From assembly GCA_040357565.1 (NCBI GenBank), contig JBDODJ010000099.1: a stretch of 41,480 nt of DNA; one strand, written 5' to 3'. The stretch's first letter is position 1. Every line of letters starts with the position of its first letter. Made by a program: the position numbers and the translations under genes. The notes below the pieces were generated by a model, which was not told the origin of the DNA, made no database searches, and saw nothing but the letters and a program-made list of their open reading frames with translations. The DNA is from Cercozoa sp. M6MM. Taxonomy: Eukaryota > Endomyxa: Ascetosporea. Positions 11,430 through 22,122 of the stretch are shown one piece after another.

Positions 11430-12741
11430 ATGCTGATGTTGGGGGAGCTACGACTCGTTTTGCCGTCGGCGAAAGAGCCACTAGTAGCTCCTGATTCTTC
11501 ACCAACAGCTCCGACTCAGGTCAGTATGCAGCTACAGAACTCATCTCAGCCAATACTGAGTTCAAACTCTGTTTCGACCGATCCCGAGGACAAAGTGGCG
11601 AGTGACTTCTCGAATCGTGCAGACGAAGAGGACAGCGAAAGTGACGAAAAGGAGCAGGCGGATCGACTGGTGGCGAAACGTGTGTTCCGAGAACGTGCAC
11701 TGGCTTTGATGCGACTCAAGCAGTTTAGCCAAGCGGCCGACTTGCTGCAACTGGCGACAGATCCGTTGTTTGATGGAACAGAGTTCGACACCACATGTGC
11801 CGAGTTGACTGCCTTCTGTCTACTGCAGCAGCAGCAATGGTCGCGAGCAGTGCGAGTTCTAAACGACATCGTCGAAGTGCGTCCAACTTCGAAATCTCGT
11901 CTGCGTCGTGGCTTTGCGCAGTTGCAGTTGCTGCTCGAAACAGCTTCTGCCGGTGCTTGCAGCGAAACAGCGAAACGAGCAAAGGCCGATTTCGAGTGGG
12001 TGCTCCAGCAACCGCGAACACCGGAGAACACGCGCTTCTTCGCCAAGGCGCAAAAACACCTCAAAACACTCGGTCGAATCGAAATTGACCACACGAAACA
12101 AGTCATTGAGAAACTCGACTTCAACAATGCCGATTTGACGGAGGTAAACTTGTTTCAGTCACACGCTTGTTATCCTGTTTCAAACTTCGCTTCTCCAGTG
12201 GAACTCGGCTCTCGAGATAGTACGAATTGCGCAAAGCAGTCTCGACTGGACAATGTGCTGGCAGGCACTGTTTGCCGTGCGCACACTTCTCCGACGGTAC
12301 CAGACTCTTTTGTACTGTTGGTATGGTACTAGCCAGTCCAGTAGTGTTAGCGTCGGAGAACCGCAAAGTGTCGACGTGGCACACTTGTGGACAGCGTCGC
12401 TGATACGCTTCGTGTGCTGCACACTGTGTGGTGTGAGTGAGAGTGCCACGTGGAAACGATGGACGCCGCCGCAGGAAGGTCGCAACACGCGGCGTCTCGT
12501 GTTTCGCTGCGTCGCCGACTGCATCGCTCTGCTGGCCGCGCAAGCGAACTTTCGTGCAACTGTGCGCTTCGACTTTGCTTCGGTACATTCAGTATAGTGC
12601 CGGCTAGTCTGAACTATCAAACGAAAAACTGGACAGAGTCTCGTGCTGCGACTGCGTCGGCTTTGCCTATTAGAGGACGTTTCCCAACACCTTGCCAACG
12701 AGACACGCGAACTGGTACTGCAGGTGTGCGGCGGCAACTAA
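11430..12741 (+). CDS. TPR-like helical-repeat protein
   Basis: A long open exon runs in frame from above the first in-frame ATG (11430) to a donor at about 12144. Two further exons follow: about 12200 to 12582, then one ending at TAA 12741. All joins are in phase. The product, over 400 residues, has a Ser/Asp-rich acidic linker and then paired helices with TPR-like spacing (RERALALMRLKQFSQAADLL; CLLQQQQWSRAVRVLNDIVE). The C-terminal half is helical and rich in W, R and C (WTMCWQALFAVRTLLRRYQ). There is no signal peptide. A TPR or TPR-like scaffold fits, but the specific protein is not recognised. The 5' end is uncertain: a pyrimidine-rich stretch ending in CCAG near 11413 could be an acceptor from an upstream exon. 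Confidence 0.65.
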
Positions 12742-13330
12742 CTTGCACTTGACTGACAGTACAGTATAGTCCTACAACCAACGGAGCAGAGGGTAGTTAG
12801 TTCAGTCTACTAAGAAACCGACTCCGTTGTTTCCCGGCACCAGTCCTGGGGTGCGCCGCACCACTTCCAACCTCCCTATTAAAGTTCCCCAAGATATCTT
12901 CTTCAAGGTTGGTATTGCTTCTTCGCTGCTTTTCCTCACTCGAGTGTGTTGCTTCAGTTTTCTGTGATTCATGTTGAGTGCTATCCAGCTTTGTTTGTAC
13001 TTGCTCTGTCTGTCAGTGTTTGCTTGTTTGTCTGCGTTCGTTGAGTTGGATCTAAACGTGGGAGGGTACCCAGTGCATTGTGATTTGCATGCATGTCTTT
13101 TGTCAGCTCTCTCAGTTGGGCATCGATCATCAGGTTCTGCCTCTTGTGGCGTTGTGAGGGCAGAATGGTGGTAGAGCTATCCGTGTCTCTCCTTGTTCCT
13201 TTGCTTGTTTGATGCATTGACACAACGCAACAGTAGTACGCGTACTACCCCCTGCTTAAGCTCCGTCTTCTAGCTTCAGTCGATGAGAGACCGGACTGGA
13301 TACCGTCAGCCGTGAGCCCGTAACCGACCG
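12742..13330. other. Intergenic, no gene seen
   Basis: This is the left part of the convergent gap between the TPR-like gene and NOL10. I see no exon with supporting splice sites. A CAGTTCAGTCTA-like motif after the stop (near 12800) recurs after the GT64 stop near 21833. Confidence 0.45.
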
Positions 13331-13606
13331 CGAAGTGTAAATTTACGGGTATGGCGGGGTTTTTCAAAGCAAAATCAGAAATCAAATCCCCTTTTACCCC
13401 CTATACCCCCTATACCCCCTAATCCCCTTTACCTCCCTTTACCCCTAGCCCTCTTTTACCTTCAAACCCCCTTTCGCCCCTAACCCCTTTTACCCGCTAT
13501 CCCCCTTTACCGCCATACAACTAATAAAAGCAGTTTGAGTGCGGTATTTTGGGGGTTCTGATTGCCTCGAAAACCTCGCCATACCCTAAATTTACTTGCT
13601 TCGCTT
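13331..13606. mobile_element. Short inverted-repeat element, MITE-like
   Basis: Imperfect terminal inverted repeats of about 45-50 bases flank this 276-base unit. The left end contains GCGAAG, GTAAATTTA, GGGTATGGCG and GGTTTT; the right end carries the same blocks in reverse complement (13551-13606), with a few substitutions and small indels. The interior (13380-13520) is a C-rich tract of TTTACCCC/CTATACCCC units, like that in many introns on the right half of the window. There is no open reading frame, so it would be non-autonomous. I did not find a clear target-site duplication, and no second copy was recognised in the window. A long imperfect hairpin without transposition history is the alternative. 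Confidence 0.55.
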
Positions 13607-13787
13607 CGCTTATAGTTACGCTACGCTAGCCGAGCAGCGCAGAAAGTCGGCTCGACTCACGTCACGCACATACTGTATCCCTAGAAGACTCAACTAACTA
13701 ACTCACGCACATATCGTATGCACTGCATCGCATGCGCATGCAGCGAAGTGCTTGCCCACGCGGCAGACGAGAACGGAAAACCCAAGA

Positions 13788-16367
13788 TTAGTCTTGCATT
13801 TCGTCGTCCGACGAGTCGAACTCCTCTGGAGCATGCTGTTGCCTTCTGCCGCCGTCTGTAGCAGCAGTGTCAGTCAAGCAACAAGCCGGAAGGTCACTAA
13901 ACGAATGATTGTACCGTTCCTGACGCGTTTCTGGTGTTGATGCGCGCTGCTGGCGTGCAGACGCACGTAGTCCTCGTTGTCGTGCTCGATGGCAAAGTCC
14001 GGGTTCTCGAACATGGCAGCGAAGCGCTCGTCGCGCCTGCCAGAAGGAAAAAATAAAACGAATATACAAACCAAGCTTATTGTGGCAAAAAAGATGGTGG
14101 TACATCGGGTTGAACTCGGCTGTAGCCTTGGCTTTCCTCTTGTGCTTCTTGCTGCGAGCGTCTTGTTCGCGTTGGGCCAGCTCGTCGGCGTAGTCGGCGT
14201 TGACCGTGGCCTTCTTGTGCACCTTGCGGGCCTGGACAAATACAACAAATCACGTGACTGGTTGCGACACCAGAAACGGCCAAAATGTACCACAGTGATG
14301 CGCTCGCCACGACGTGCCTTGATCTTGTCTTGAATGCGTTGCTTGACGTGCTGCTCAGACCAGAAACATCAACACACCAAAGCTGGCAGAGAAACAAAGA
14401 GACTGCACCTCCTTGAAAGCATCGGGTCGGATAACGGCCTGAGCTTCGCGGTACAGCTTGAGCGGCATGAAGAAACCGTGCATGTAGGTTCGCAGCATCG
14501 TGGATCCGATGAGGTGTGCCAGTCCCTGTTACGTACGTGTGTGTTTATTTGAGCGAAAATGGAAGCAAACAAATCGCGTAGTCTGTACCATCTTCTCGAG
14601 TTCCTCGCGAGTAACAAACTTGAAGTCCTCGTAAACGGAAGCTTCGTCCGTGTGTTTCTGGGCCTGTTCTTCCATCTCTTCCGTCATGCTGTCGAGGAAG
14701 CTGCACCTGAGAACAGCGAGGCAAGGGTTAAGAGTTACACAGAGATTGTTTGAAAGGTGGATTGATTACCATGCGGGTGCCGGAGCCAGTGCTGGAATGA
14801 AGTGTGCGTGCATTCGGTGCTGCTCGGCCGCACCAATCATCAGTCCCGTGCCTACAGCACTCAAACAGAAGTAGCATCCCACTGTCTATCAAAGAAAGGA
14901 AAGAAAACGGCAAAAACACTCACCCGGAACAACGCAGAGATCGTTCATCGGCGCAGATGGGTGCACCGAGGTCCACACTTGCGTGCTGTCCTTGTCCCAG
15001 ATCTTGACGACCTTGCTGTCCGCCGAGAGCACCTTGTTCTCGTCCAAGAAACGTCTACCAACAACGTTCACGATAAGTGTGCCCCAAAGAAAAAGGAAGA
15101 AACCCCCAAGTTTACACTGTGTGGATGCCCTTGCCCATGCGGTGATCGACGACACTCATCGGCACCGGCGATCGCATGTCGTACAGCAGCACATGGCCGC
15201 GCGAAGTACCCACTGCCATCGTTAGACCATCGTCATGGAAACGTAGCGCTGAAACCTCGCTGCAGAGTTAACCAAAAAGAAAAGTAACTAACCAAATCAT
15301 TAAACAGACAAAGTCAAAACACACCTGCCACGAAGCTTCTTGGCCAGTCGCGTACTTTTAGCTGATGCGGATTTCGCAACGTCCAGCGAGGCCTGGCATA
15401 AGTAAGAAAAATAAAACACAAAACAAAACAAGCGCGCCAAAGCTAAGGTGCACCAGACAGGTGGAGTCACGCGGGTCCCAGCACTCGACGGCACACGTGT
15501 CACTCGAGCCAAAAGCCAGCATGCCATGCTGCGGGTTAACGCCGATCTTGTTGATGCCGGTGAGTGACGTGCGCAGCGACGGTGCGAACTCGCCCTGCTC
15601 CAGATCGAGTCGGTAGACTTCGTTGGAATCGCCTGTGCCAATCAATACACTTGCAAGTTAATTTAAAAAACAAACAAACTCAAGTTGAATGAAGCAAAGC
15701 AAAGTTGTGAAAAAAAAAGACGTCAAGCAAGCCTACCACCAGCATAGAGTTGGCATGTGTCGTAGTGGTACGCCAAGTCACGGCCGAAACGCGGAATACG
15801 CACGATGTGGTGCTTGCCGTACTTGGCGTGGAATTCGATCGCACGGTCACACTGCAGAAACGCCAATAAACACAGGCCACACAAAGGTTGAAAATAAAAG
15901 GGTACGCGCAGAATCGCAAGCTTGCTGAAGTCGTCGCTGAGCACTTGGAACTGTCGCACTTCGTTGTCGAGATACCGTTCGCACTTGAGCGAGAGTTGCT
16001 GTAGCCACAGTAAAAATAAAAAACTGAACAAACTTAACAAAAGAAAAAGTTGGAGCACCTGAACGTCAAAGATCTTGATGCGTGGCTTGTACATGCCGGC
16101 AGCAAGCAGGAACTGTCCGTCCGGAGACATCTTCACCACTGTCGACAGATGCGGAAAGTCTAGGTCCTGGATCAGTTCGACTCGCCGTCTGTAGTCGTCA
16201 TTGTAGCGAAGCGCACGCGTGTTGCCACCTGAGTTCGTTTGCCCCAACATTTAAGAACAGATCACACAGAAGTAACCATTAATACCCGCCTCTTCGAGGA
16301 ACTGTGGCGTTGTCTTGCCTGCCGACAGACAGTAGGTCTTGATGCCGTTGAGCTCGCTCACCTGCAT
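13788..16367 (-). CDS. NOL10: NOL10/Enp2 WD-repeat ribosome biogenesis factor
   Basis: Fifteen minus-strand exons close in phase from ATG 16367 to TAA 13788: 16367-16286, 16228-16059, 15998-15906, 15851-15737, 15632-15454, 15392-15325, 15259-15116, 15054-14924, 14851-14770, 14706-14589, 14525-14409, 14350-14291, 14231-14104, 14036-13915, 13855-13788. The product is 558 residues, shorter than the animal protein (about 690). It starts like other NOL10s (MQVSELNGIKTYCLSAGK), then RRRVELIQDLDFP, KMSPDGQFLLAAGMYKPRIK, ECWDPR, VLSADSKVVKIWD, APAPAWCSFLD, GLAHLIGSTMLRTYMHGFF and the RFAAMFENPDF motif, and ends in an acidic tail. NOL10/Enp2 acts in the nucleolus in early 40S/SSU-processome assembly. 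It is divergent from the ABCG gene, with 306 bases between starts. Confidence 0.97.
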
Positions 16368-16673
16368 GTCTCCTCGGTCTCTTCAGTCAGCCCAGAGGCG
16401 CACCACAGTTATTCTGTGCGAAAAACCGGTCACACTGATCGACTCGACTCCTGCACGTGCCTGGAGAATACGCTGCTCTAAACACACTGCGCACACACGC
16501 TGGGAACCTATCGGCGACTCTAGAGGCCGACACAACTCGAGTTCTCGGAGCGCCGGTGCTTTCGTTTGACATTTTAAAGAGCAACTACTGTGGTGTACTT
16601 ACTTTGCGTTTTTCACTGTGGCTTTAGGGGTTTCCGACATGGGGATGTACACGAACTCAAATGTGCTGTTACG
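16368..16673. promoter_or_regulatory. Shared upstream region, NOL10 / ABCG pair
   Basis: This 306-base gap separates the minus-strand NOL10 start and the plus-strand ABCG start, so it must hold both promoters and 5' UTRs. No TATA box or other named element stands out. Confidence 0.5.
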
Positions 16674-17823
16674 ATGCAACCAGAAGCTCGGCCGACAGAC
16701 GAGGACGAGCGCTGTGAGAGCTATATTTTATCGATTAATGCAGTTGGGTATCGGATCGATGTGATGTTGCAGGCCGAGACATCCCTGCTGACGTTGAGTT
16801 GGACCAAGAGCGTCGGGTAACGCTGTCGTTTGACAATGTCGTTGTCTCTGTACGTCGTGGTCGAGGCGAACACGCAGAAGGTACCGTGCCTGGGTGTCAA
16901 TGGTGTTTTTGCTGGAATTTGAGTCATTTTCTACCTGCCAGAAAAGCGGATCTTAGATGGAATCTCTGGCGTCGCAGTACCGAGGCGTTTGACCGCCATC
17001 ATTGGTCCCAGCGGATGCGGAAAGGTATCAATTAATACCGATGACAGATGTGCTATTTCTTTGAATACCCTCCAAAACTGTTAAATATAGACAACACTAT
17101 TGGACGCTTTGGCAGCGCGTATTTCGCGTCGTTCCGTGTCTGAATTGAGGTAAAGTGTTTTTTTTGTCTTCTAGTCTATCTCTACGTATACGTTGGACTG
17201 TTTCAGTGGCGATATCTGCATGAATGGCGCTCCTGCTCGCCGCTCCGTTCTCAAACATGTCTGTGCTTATGTCACCCAGGAGGTCAGTTCACTAACTGCA
17301 AACAGGTGTGTATTTTGTAATCACTTGTTATGTTGACGCAGGACCATTTGGTGGGCACACAGACAGTGACAGAGGCGTTTCGATTCGCTGCCGACGTGCA
17401 GTTGCCTGCCTCGACAGCGGAACGTGAGAAGATTTGTCGCGTACAGTCGACGGTCCGGCAACTCGGCCTGTGGCAATCGAAGGATACACGGATCGGTACC
17501 GTGTTCAAGAAGGGTTTGGTAGGACACTAGTACACGGATAAAGTGCAAGTTTCATGCAGCTGCTGAATCTTAGAGCGGCGGTCAGCAACGTCGTGTGTCG
17601 CTTGGTCTGGAACTCTTAAGACGTCCTTCACTGTACTCCAGGCACACTATCATGCATTATATCACACGTAGGTTGATTTTGTAGGGTGCTATGTGACGAA
17701 CCGACCTCTGGGTTGGATGCCGAGTCGGCACTACGTGTCATGCAGGTGCTGACCAGAATCGCACGTGCCGGTCATACTGTACGGTTGTCCATTGTGAGTG
17801 TGTGTGTGTGTGTGTGTATATAC

Positions 17824-17861
<38 letters not shown>

Positions 17862-20021
17862 GTGTGCGTGAACTGTGAATGATTGAGTCAGGTGGTCTGC
17901 ACTCTGCATCAACCGTCTTCGCACGTGTTTCAACTGGTGGACGATGTGATGATTCTAACCGACGGTCGTGTGGCCTACTGTGGTGAACGTGCTAGGCTGG
18001 CGCCGTTTTTTGCTGGTACATCGATACAACAATATTATTTCTGTACCTTATAGAATAAATGTTCGATGTTAGAGGCGCAACTGCCGGTACCAGAGTTGAT
18101 GAACGTCGCCGACCACGCCTTGGCCGTTGTCAATACTGACTTTGCAGTCGAGGATATGCACATTGCCAAAGGGGATGAAGAGACACAAAGTGAGGCTGCC
18201 ACCGAAATAGCAGGCGAACGAGTGGATCGCTTGGTATAATTTAAATTGTTTACTCACTTTGATGTTGTTTCTCCGACAGTACTTTTGTCGCACCTAGGTC
18301 GCCTACTATGCTTCGCGAAAAGACGAGTTTCAGCAGCACATGCGAGAGGCACCACTGGAAGGCGAAGAACAAGAAGGTTATACCTTTGCTGTCAGCGCAC
18401 TGCGACAAACGTGGCATCTCGTGAAGTACCCACCTCACTCCCAGTCGGACATTATTGTTTCATCTCTTGTCCGTGTATTTTGCGCAGACGTCAGTCATCA
18501 GAGAATGCGTGAGAACCTCCCAAGATTTGTTGTATTGAGTGGAAGTACATTATTCCAATGGACAGACGCAATCCAGGTGTCTACTGGATCCGGTGGCTCA
18601 TGTACTTCATGCTGAGCCTCATGGTGCGTATACGTTTCGTCAATTCACATAGAGTACCTTGTCTGTCAATGTGCCAACTGACACGCAGATCGGAACCTTC
18701 TACATCAACATCGGCAACACACAGAGCGAGATTCAGGACCGCATGTGCGTTGTGTTACCACCCGGTTGTCTCACCCACAGGTATCATGTTTACAGTATCG
18801 TTGTCCCTGTATTTGCACAGCTCGGCTTTGTTCTATGCCTGCGCCTTTCTGGTGTTCATGGCGATCGCTGTGATGCCAGCGATGATCGTCGATCGCGCCG
18901 TGTTCACCAAGGAGACGAGTAACGGGTAGTCTGTTCCGCACCTATGGAATTGTCGTTAATGCGAGGAATACCTTAGGTGGTACGGAGCTGGTCCCTACGT
19001 CATTGCACACGCTTTGTCGTCCATCCCGGGTCTGCTGGTGCATTGACTTTACTGGTATCTCTCTAGCCCTTGCACCACCTGTGTCTAGATTATCGCACTG
19101 ACGTCGTCGTTGCTGATCTACTTTCCGATGGGTCTCAGTACTGAGCGTGGTGCGTATGAATTTAACTGAGCTTACGCTCAGACATTGTCTTGTTACGCGT
19201 GTGTTTACAGACGGCATCCTCCAGTTCTTTTTGTTCCTTTTCAACTTGTTCCTGTCGCTGTTTGCCGCTGAGGCATTCATGCATGCTGTGGTATCTGGGC
19301 TCACCACCATTTCCAGTACTTTGAAGAATGGTCATGTGAGAAACAGGCCGCCATTGTGCCGTTCTACATCATTGGGATGGCACTTGCGGCTGGCTTCTTT
19401 GGCCTGATGATGCTTGTACAGTTCACTCTTGTCTGATACTACTACAAGTCGTCGTAGTTGTACATTTTTGTCAGGCTGAGGGCTTCTTTGTGCTCCCGTC
19501 TAACATGCCGGTGTTCTGGCTGTGGGCGTACTACATTGCCCTTCACACCTACTCATTCGAAACCTTCATGTGGAACGAATTCAATGGACTCTCCTTGGAG
19601 CCATGTAATAGCGACAGTCCTGTCTGTCTCGCCCCAAATGGTACCTACAGGAACGGCCGGCAGCGCTGCTGCTTGCGTGGGTTTTCTCGAGTTCTGCAAT
19701 ATGGTGTGGGATTCTGCACAGGTTCCGGGAATGAAGTGCTGGACTACTATGACATGGTAATTAAATTGATCCCTGCTTTGACTGGATGAGATAAATCAAC
19801 CTGACGTGCCAACCCGGCATACAATGTGCTAGGATGTATCAAGCGGCAAAATCATCATCAACCTTATTGTCTTGGTTGGGTAAATTTTGCGTCCGAATCC
19901 AGATCGATACAGTGAGTGAATAAATACCCTTCTGACAACGTCTCTGTTTTGTAGCATGGCCGTGTTCTACCGCTTCGTGGCCTACGCTGTGCTGCGCTAC
20001 TTCCGTTCTGGTAAGCGATAA
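16674..20021 (+). CDS. ABCG (White-type) ABC half-transporter
   Basis: A half-transporter with the ABCG order, nucleotide-binding domain then six-span domain. The start ATG (16674) is followed by a 40-base first coding exon. Landmarks in order: KRILDGISGVAVPRRLTAI with Walker A GPSGCGK (near 17020), Q-loop AYVTQED, signature SGGQQRR (near 17580), Walker B and D-loop LLCDEPTSGLD (near 17690), H-loop TLHQPSS (near 17910). The TM domain follows: RRNPGVYWIRWLMYFMLSLM, IGTFYINIGNTQ, LVFMAIAVMPAMIVDRAVF, WYGAGPYVIAHALSSIPG, an extracellular Cys-containing loop near 19650, and a final span with tail FYRFVAYAVLRYFRSGKR before TAA 20021. ABCG half-transporters dimerise and usually export lipids, sterols or xenobiotics; the substrate cannot be read here. 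All catalytic motifs look intact. Confidence 0.95.
17799..17870. repeat. GT microsatellite in an ABCG intron
   Basis: A (GT)n run, interrupted by a short TATACATATAT segment, fills the intron between the Walker B and H-loop exons. The repeat starts right after a GTGAGTGT donor, so repeat-length change could also alter apparent donors. Confidence 0.85.
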
Positions 20022-20779
20022 GCGATTGACCCAAATGGATACGGAGAATCTGACTCGACTCACGGCTTGCTCGCACTCGTCGGCTAACAAACTGAATTTG
20101 AATTATCCGAAGTAGGAAAACTGCCGTGTAGTACTGCGCTTTAACTTAAGATTTACTTTGTTACGCGAAGCCCAGTACAGCATCGTATTCCATCTATTCC
20201 ATGAATCAATTAACCGCCGGTGCCGGCCAGTGGGTGACTGCTGGCTGGTAAAACCCAGTCAAGATTCTTCCAGTCAGTTTGGCAACTCGACTTCCGATGG
20301 ATCTGTCAAGTGAATGATGGCGCAGTCCCCGAAGCCCGCGGACGTTTGACTTGACTGAGTTTTAAGTCCAATGAGGGATTGGATAGCGAGATAGAGACCT
20401 AGTCTGAGTGCTGTTCATGCTCTAAATCCGGAAATGCGCAACAAAACCTCGTGCGTTCCAGAGTCACTAAAACGGAGAGATTTGTTTCCTTTGAACGAAA
20501 AGATCTCTTTGCGGATTGGTGGAAATGGGTTCTGGCTCTCATCGGACATCAGTATTGAAGTCATGACACGCCTGCTCAGAGAAGCGCTGGGTACTGTACC
20601 CTGGGCGCAGCAAATTGAATTCCTGCACAAAGTCAAGTTTGTAATTTTAAATATAAACTTACTGCGAAGGGTTTCGAGCAGTGAGAATACTCCCGGACAG
20701 AGGTACGTCCACGAACAAGAAACCCTTTGTCCCCTTTAATCCCTGACCCTTATAAGCCCCCATTCGAGCGTGTCAGAGC
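20022..20779. other. Mostly intergenic; possible unassigned exon at 20434-20717
   Basis: Between the ABCG stop and the N gap there is no recognised gene. An ATG-initiated frame from 20434 (with LLREALGTVPWAQQIEFLHK) runs to an apparent donor GTACGT near 20702. A C-rich tract follows that looks like intron and leads into the gap. It could be an upstream exon of the GT64 gene, but the sequence does not resemble GT64, and its phase-2 end would not meet the phase-0 exon at 21040 without another exon in the gap. Confidence 0.35.
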
Positions 20780-20908
20780 NNNNNNNNNNNNNNNNNNNNN
20801 NNNNNNNNNNNNNNNNNNNNNNNNNNNNNNNNNNNNNNNNNNNNNNNNNNNNNNNNNNNNNNNNNNNNNNNNNNNNNNNNNNNNNNNNNNNNNNNNNNNN
20901 NNNNNNNN
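20780..20908. other. Assembly gap (N run)
   Basis: 129 consecutive N. The gap is flanked on both sides by C-rich intron-like sequence, which probably caused the assembly break. Confidence 0.99.
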
Positions 20909-21039
20909 TTTACCCTTGACGCTTTATACCCATTTAACTTTACCCCTGTATACTCCTTACCCCCTTAAACCCTTAACCCCTCTTAACCCCTTAACCCCCT
21001 TACCCCCTTAACCCCTTTCCCCCCCCCCCCCCACCCCAG
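20909..21039 (+). repeat. C-rich TTTACCCC-type tract, intron 3' part
   Basis: Units of the type CCCTTAACCCC and TTTACCCC end in a run of about 14 C and a CACCCCAG acceptor immediately before the GT64 exon. This is the same composition as introns of the MAP kinase and DDX27 genes. Confidence 0.75.
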
Positions 21040-21583
21040 CTGGACGACGACCGTTGGCTCTCGTGCGGCGCAGTGCTGGCGCTGCAGGCGACGCGCGAGC
21101 GACTGGGTCGACTGAAGCTGCCGTTGCGACACACCAGCACACGCGAGATCGGCTGGCGACGCTCACCCGACCGCGCGGACGAAGTCTGCGGTGTCTACAC
21201 CTTTCGCGCGGACCGACAGACACACCGAGTGGCCCTGCCGCACGCCTTGTTTGTACCGCGTGCCGTCTTTCATCTCTACCACGCTGTCATGCCGCTGCAG
21301 GTACTTGGGGTTAAGGGGGTTTGGGGTAAGAGGGGAAAAGGCGGTAAAAAGGGGGTCAATGGGGGTCAGGGGGTTAGGGGTATAAAGGGGGGTCTCCACA
21401 GGTGCGCGAGCTGATCTCGCGCGAGCGCAACTGCGAAGACGTCGCGCTGAATTTTCTCGTGTCCGCGCTGAACGCCGACGGACGCGTCTATGACACACTG
21501 GACGCCGGCATGTAGTCTTCCTGTCCCAGAATCTCGGAACATTCCAGGAACACTCCAGGAACATTTCAGGAAGAATCTTCATT

Positions 21584-21623
<40 letters not shown>

Positions 21624-21811
21624 GTAGTGCCTGGGAGAAGAGTTTCGACGACCCGTCGACGGCGTTGACGACGGCCAACACGCTGCAGCGGCGCAGTGCG
21701 TGTGTGCAACTCATGACGGCGCTCTTCGCCTCGCTGCGCGTGCGCCCACGTGCGCCGGACGGCGCCACCAACCGCCACTTTGTGCTGCTCAAGCCGCCGC
21801 GTCTCGCCTGA
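21040..21811 (+). CDS. GT64 exostosin-type glycosyltransferase, 5' part missing in gap
   Basis: Three exons close in phase: 21040-21300, 21402-21511 and 21628-21811 (TGA). The visible chain of about 185 residues matches the C-terminal catalytic half of family GT64 (EXTL2-like). It opens with LDDD, the DxD-type metal and nucleotide-sugar site, and later has FHLYHAVMPLQVRELI and the family hallmark NCEDVALNFLVSALN. GT64 enzymes transfer HexNAc or related sugars to glycan or lipid acceptors in the secretory pathway. The N-terminal half, including any signal anchor, is in or upstream of the N gap, so the gene is incomplete here. Intron 2 holds a (GT)n microsatellite. The stop is convergent with the hydrolase gene. 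Confidence 0.85.
21586..21622. repeat. GT microsatellite in a GT64 intron
   Basis: A nearly perfect (GT)n run of about 18 units ends a few bases before the acceptor of the last GT64 exon. Confidence 0.9.
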
Positions 21812-22122
21812 CCTACCCACCGTACGGTAGTCAGTTCAGTCTATTTTGACACAGTTAGTCAGACTGAGTGACTTCGCTTGAGTCTTATAAGACCAACCAC
21901 GTGTAAGCTCCCCTGCACCGGTCTGGTACCGTACTTCTCCGACAGTGACTTTACACAACAAGAGACACCGAGACTCGACTGTAGCGTAGTACGGTACTTA
22001 TAATACGTTGGTTCAGGCAGGCCGCGCTGCGCAGGCTGGGCATCACATCGCATAATTATGCTCCTCCAGCGGGACGTTAGACCGAGTTTAATGACCGAGT
22101 TTAAAGGAGAAGGTTACGTTAG
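21812..22122. other. Convergent intergenic region with inverted GTACGGTAC motifs
   Basis: This 311-base gap lies between two convergent stops. ACCGTACGGTA occurs at 21819-21829, 8 bases after the GT64 stop. GGTACCGTAC (21925-21934) and AGTACGGTAC (21989-21998) form an inverted pair about 55 bases apart that could pair as a hairpin in either transcript. Confidence 0.5.

Noticed and set aside
11546-12127. 193-codon minus-strand open frame opposite the TPR-like gene
   Set aside because: The product is Ser/Arg/Cys-rich with no pattern, typical of an antisense frame. The plus strand has helical repeats and continues through spliced exons.
17686-17871. ABCG exon reading on into a Val/Cys-rich tail
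   Set aside because: The tail is the translated GT microsatellite. A donor at the GTGAGT precedes it, and the H-loop exon follows the repeat.
21163-21792. Long minus-strand open frame across the GT64 exons
   Set aside because: It is the antisense of GC-rich coding exons. The plus strand has GT64 motifs, splice sites and in-phase joins.
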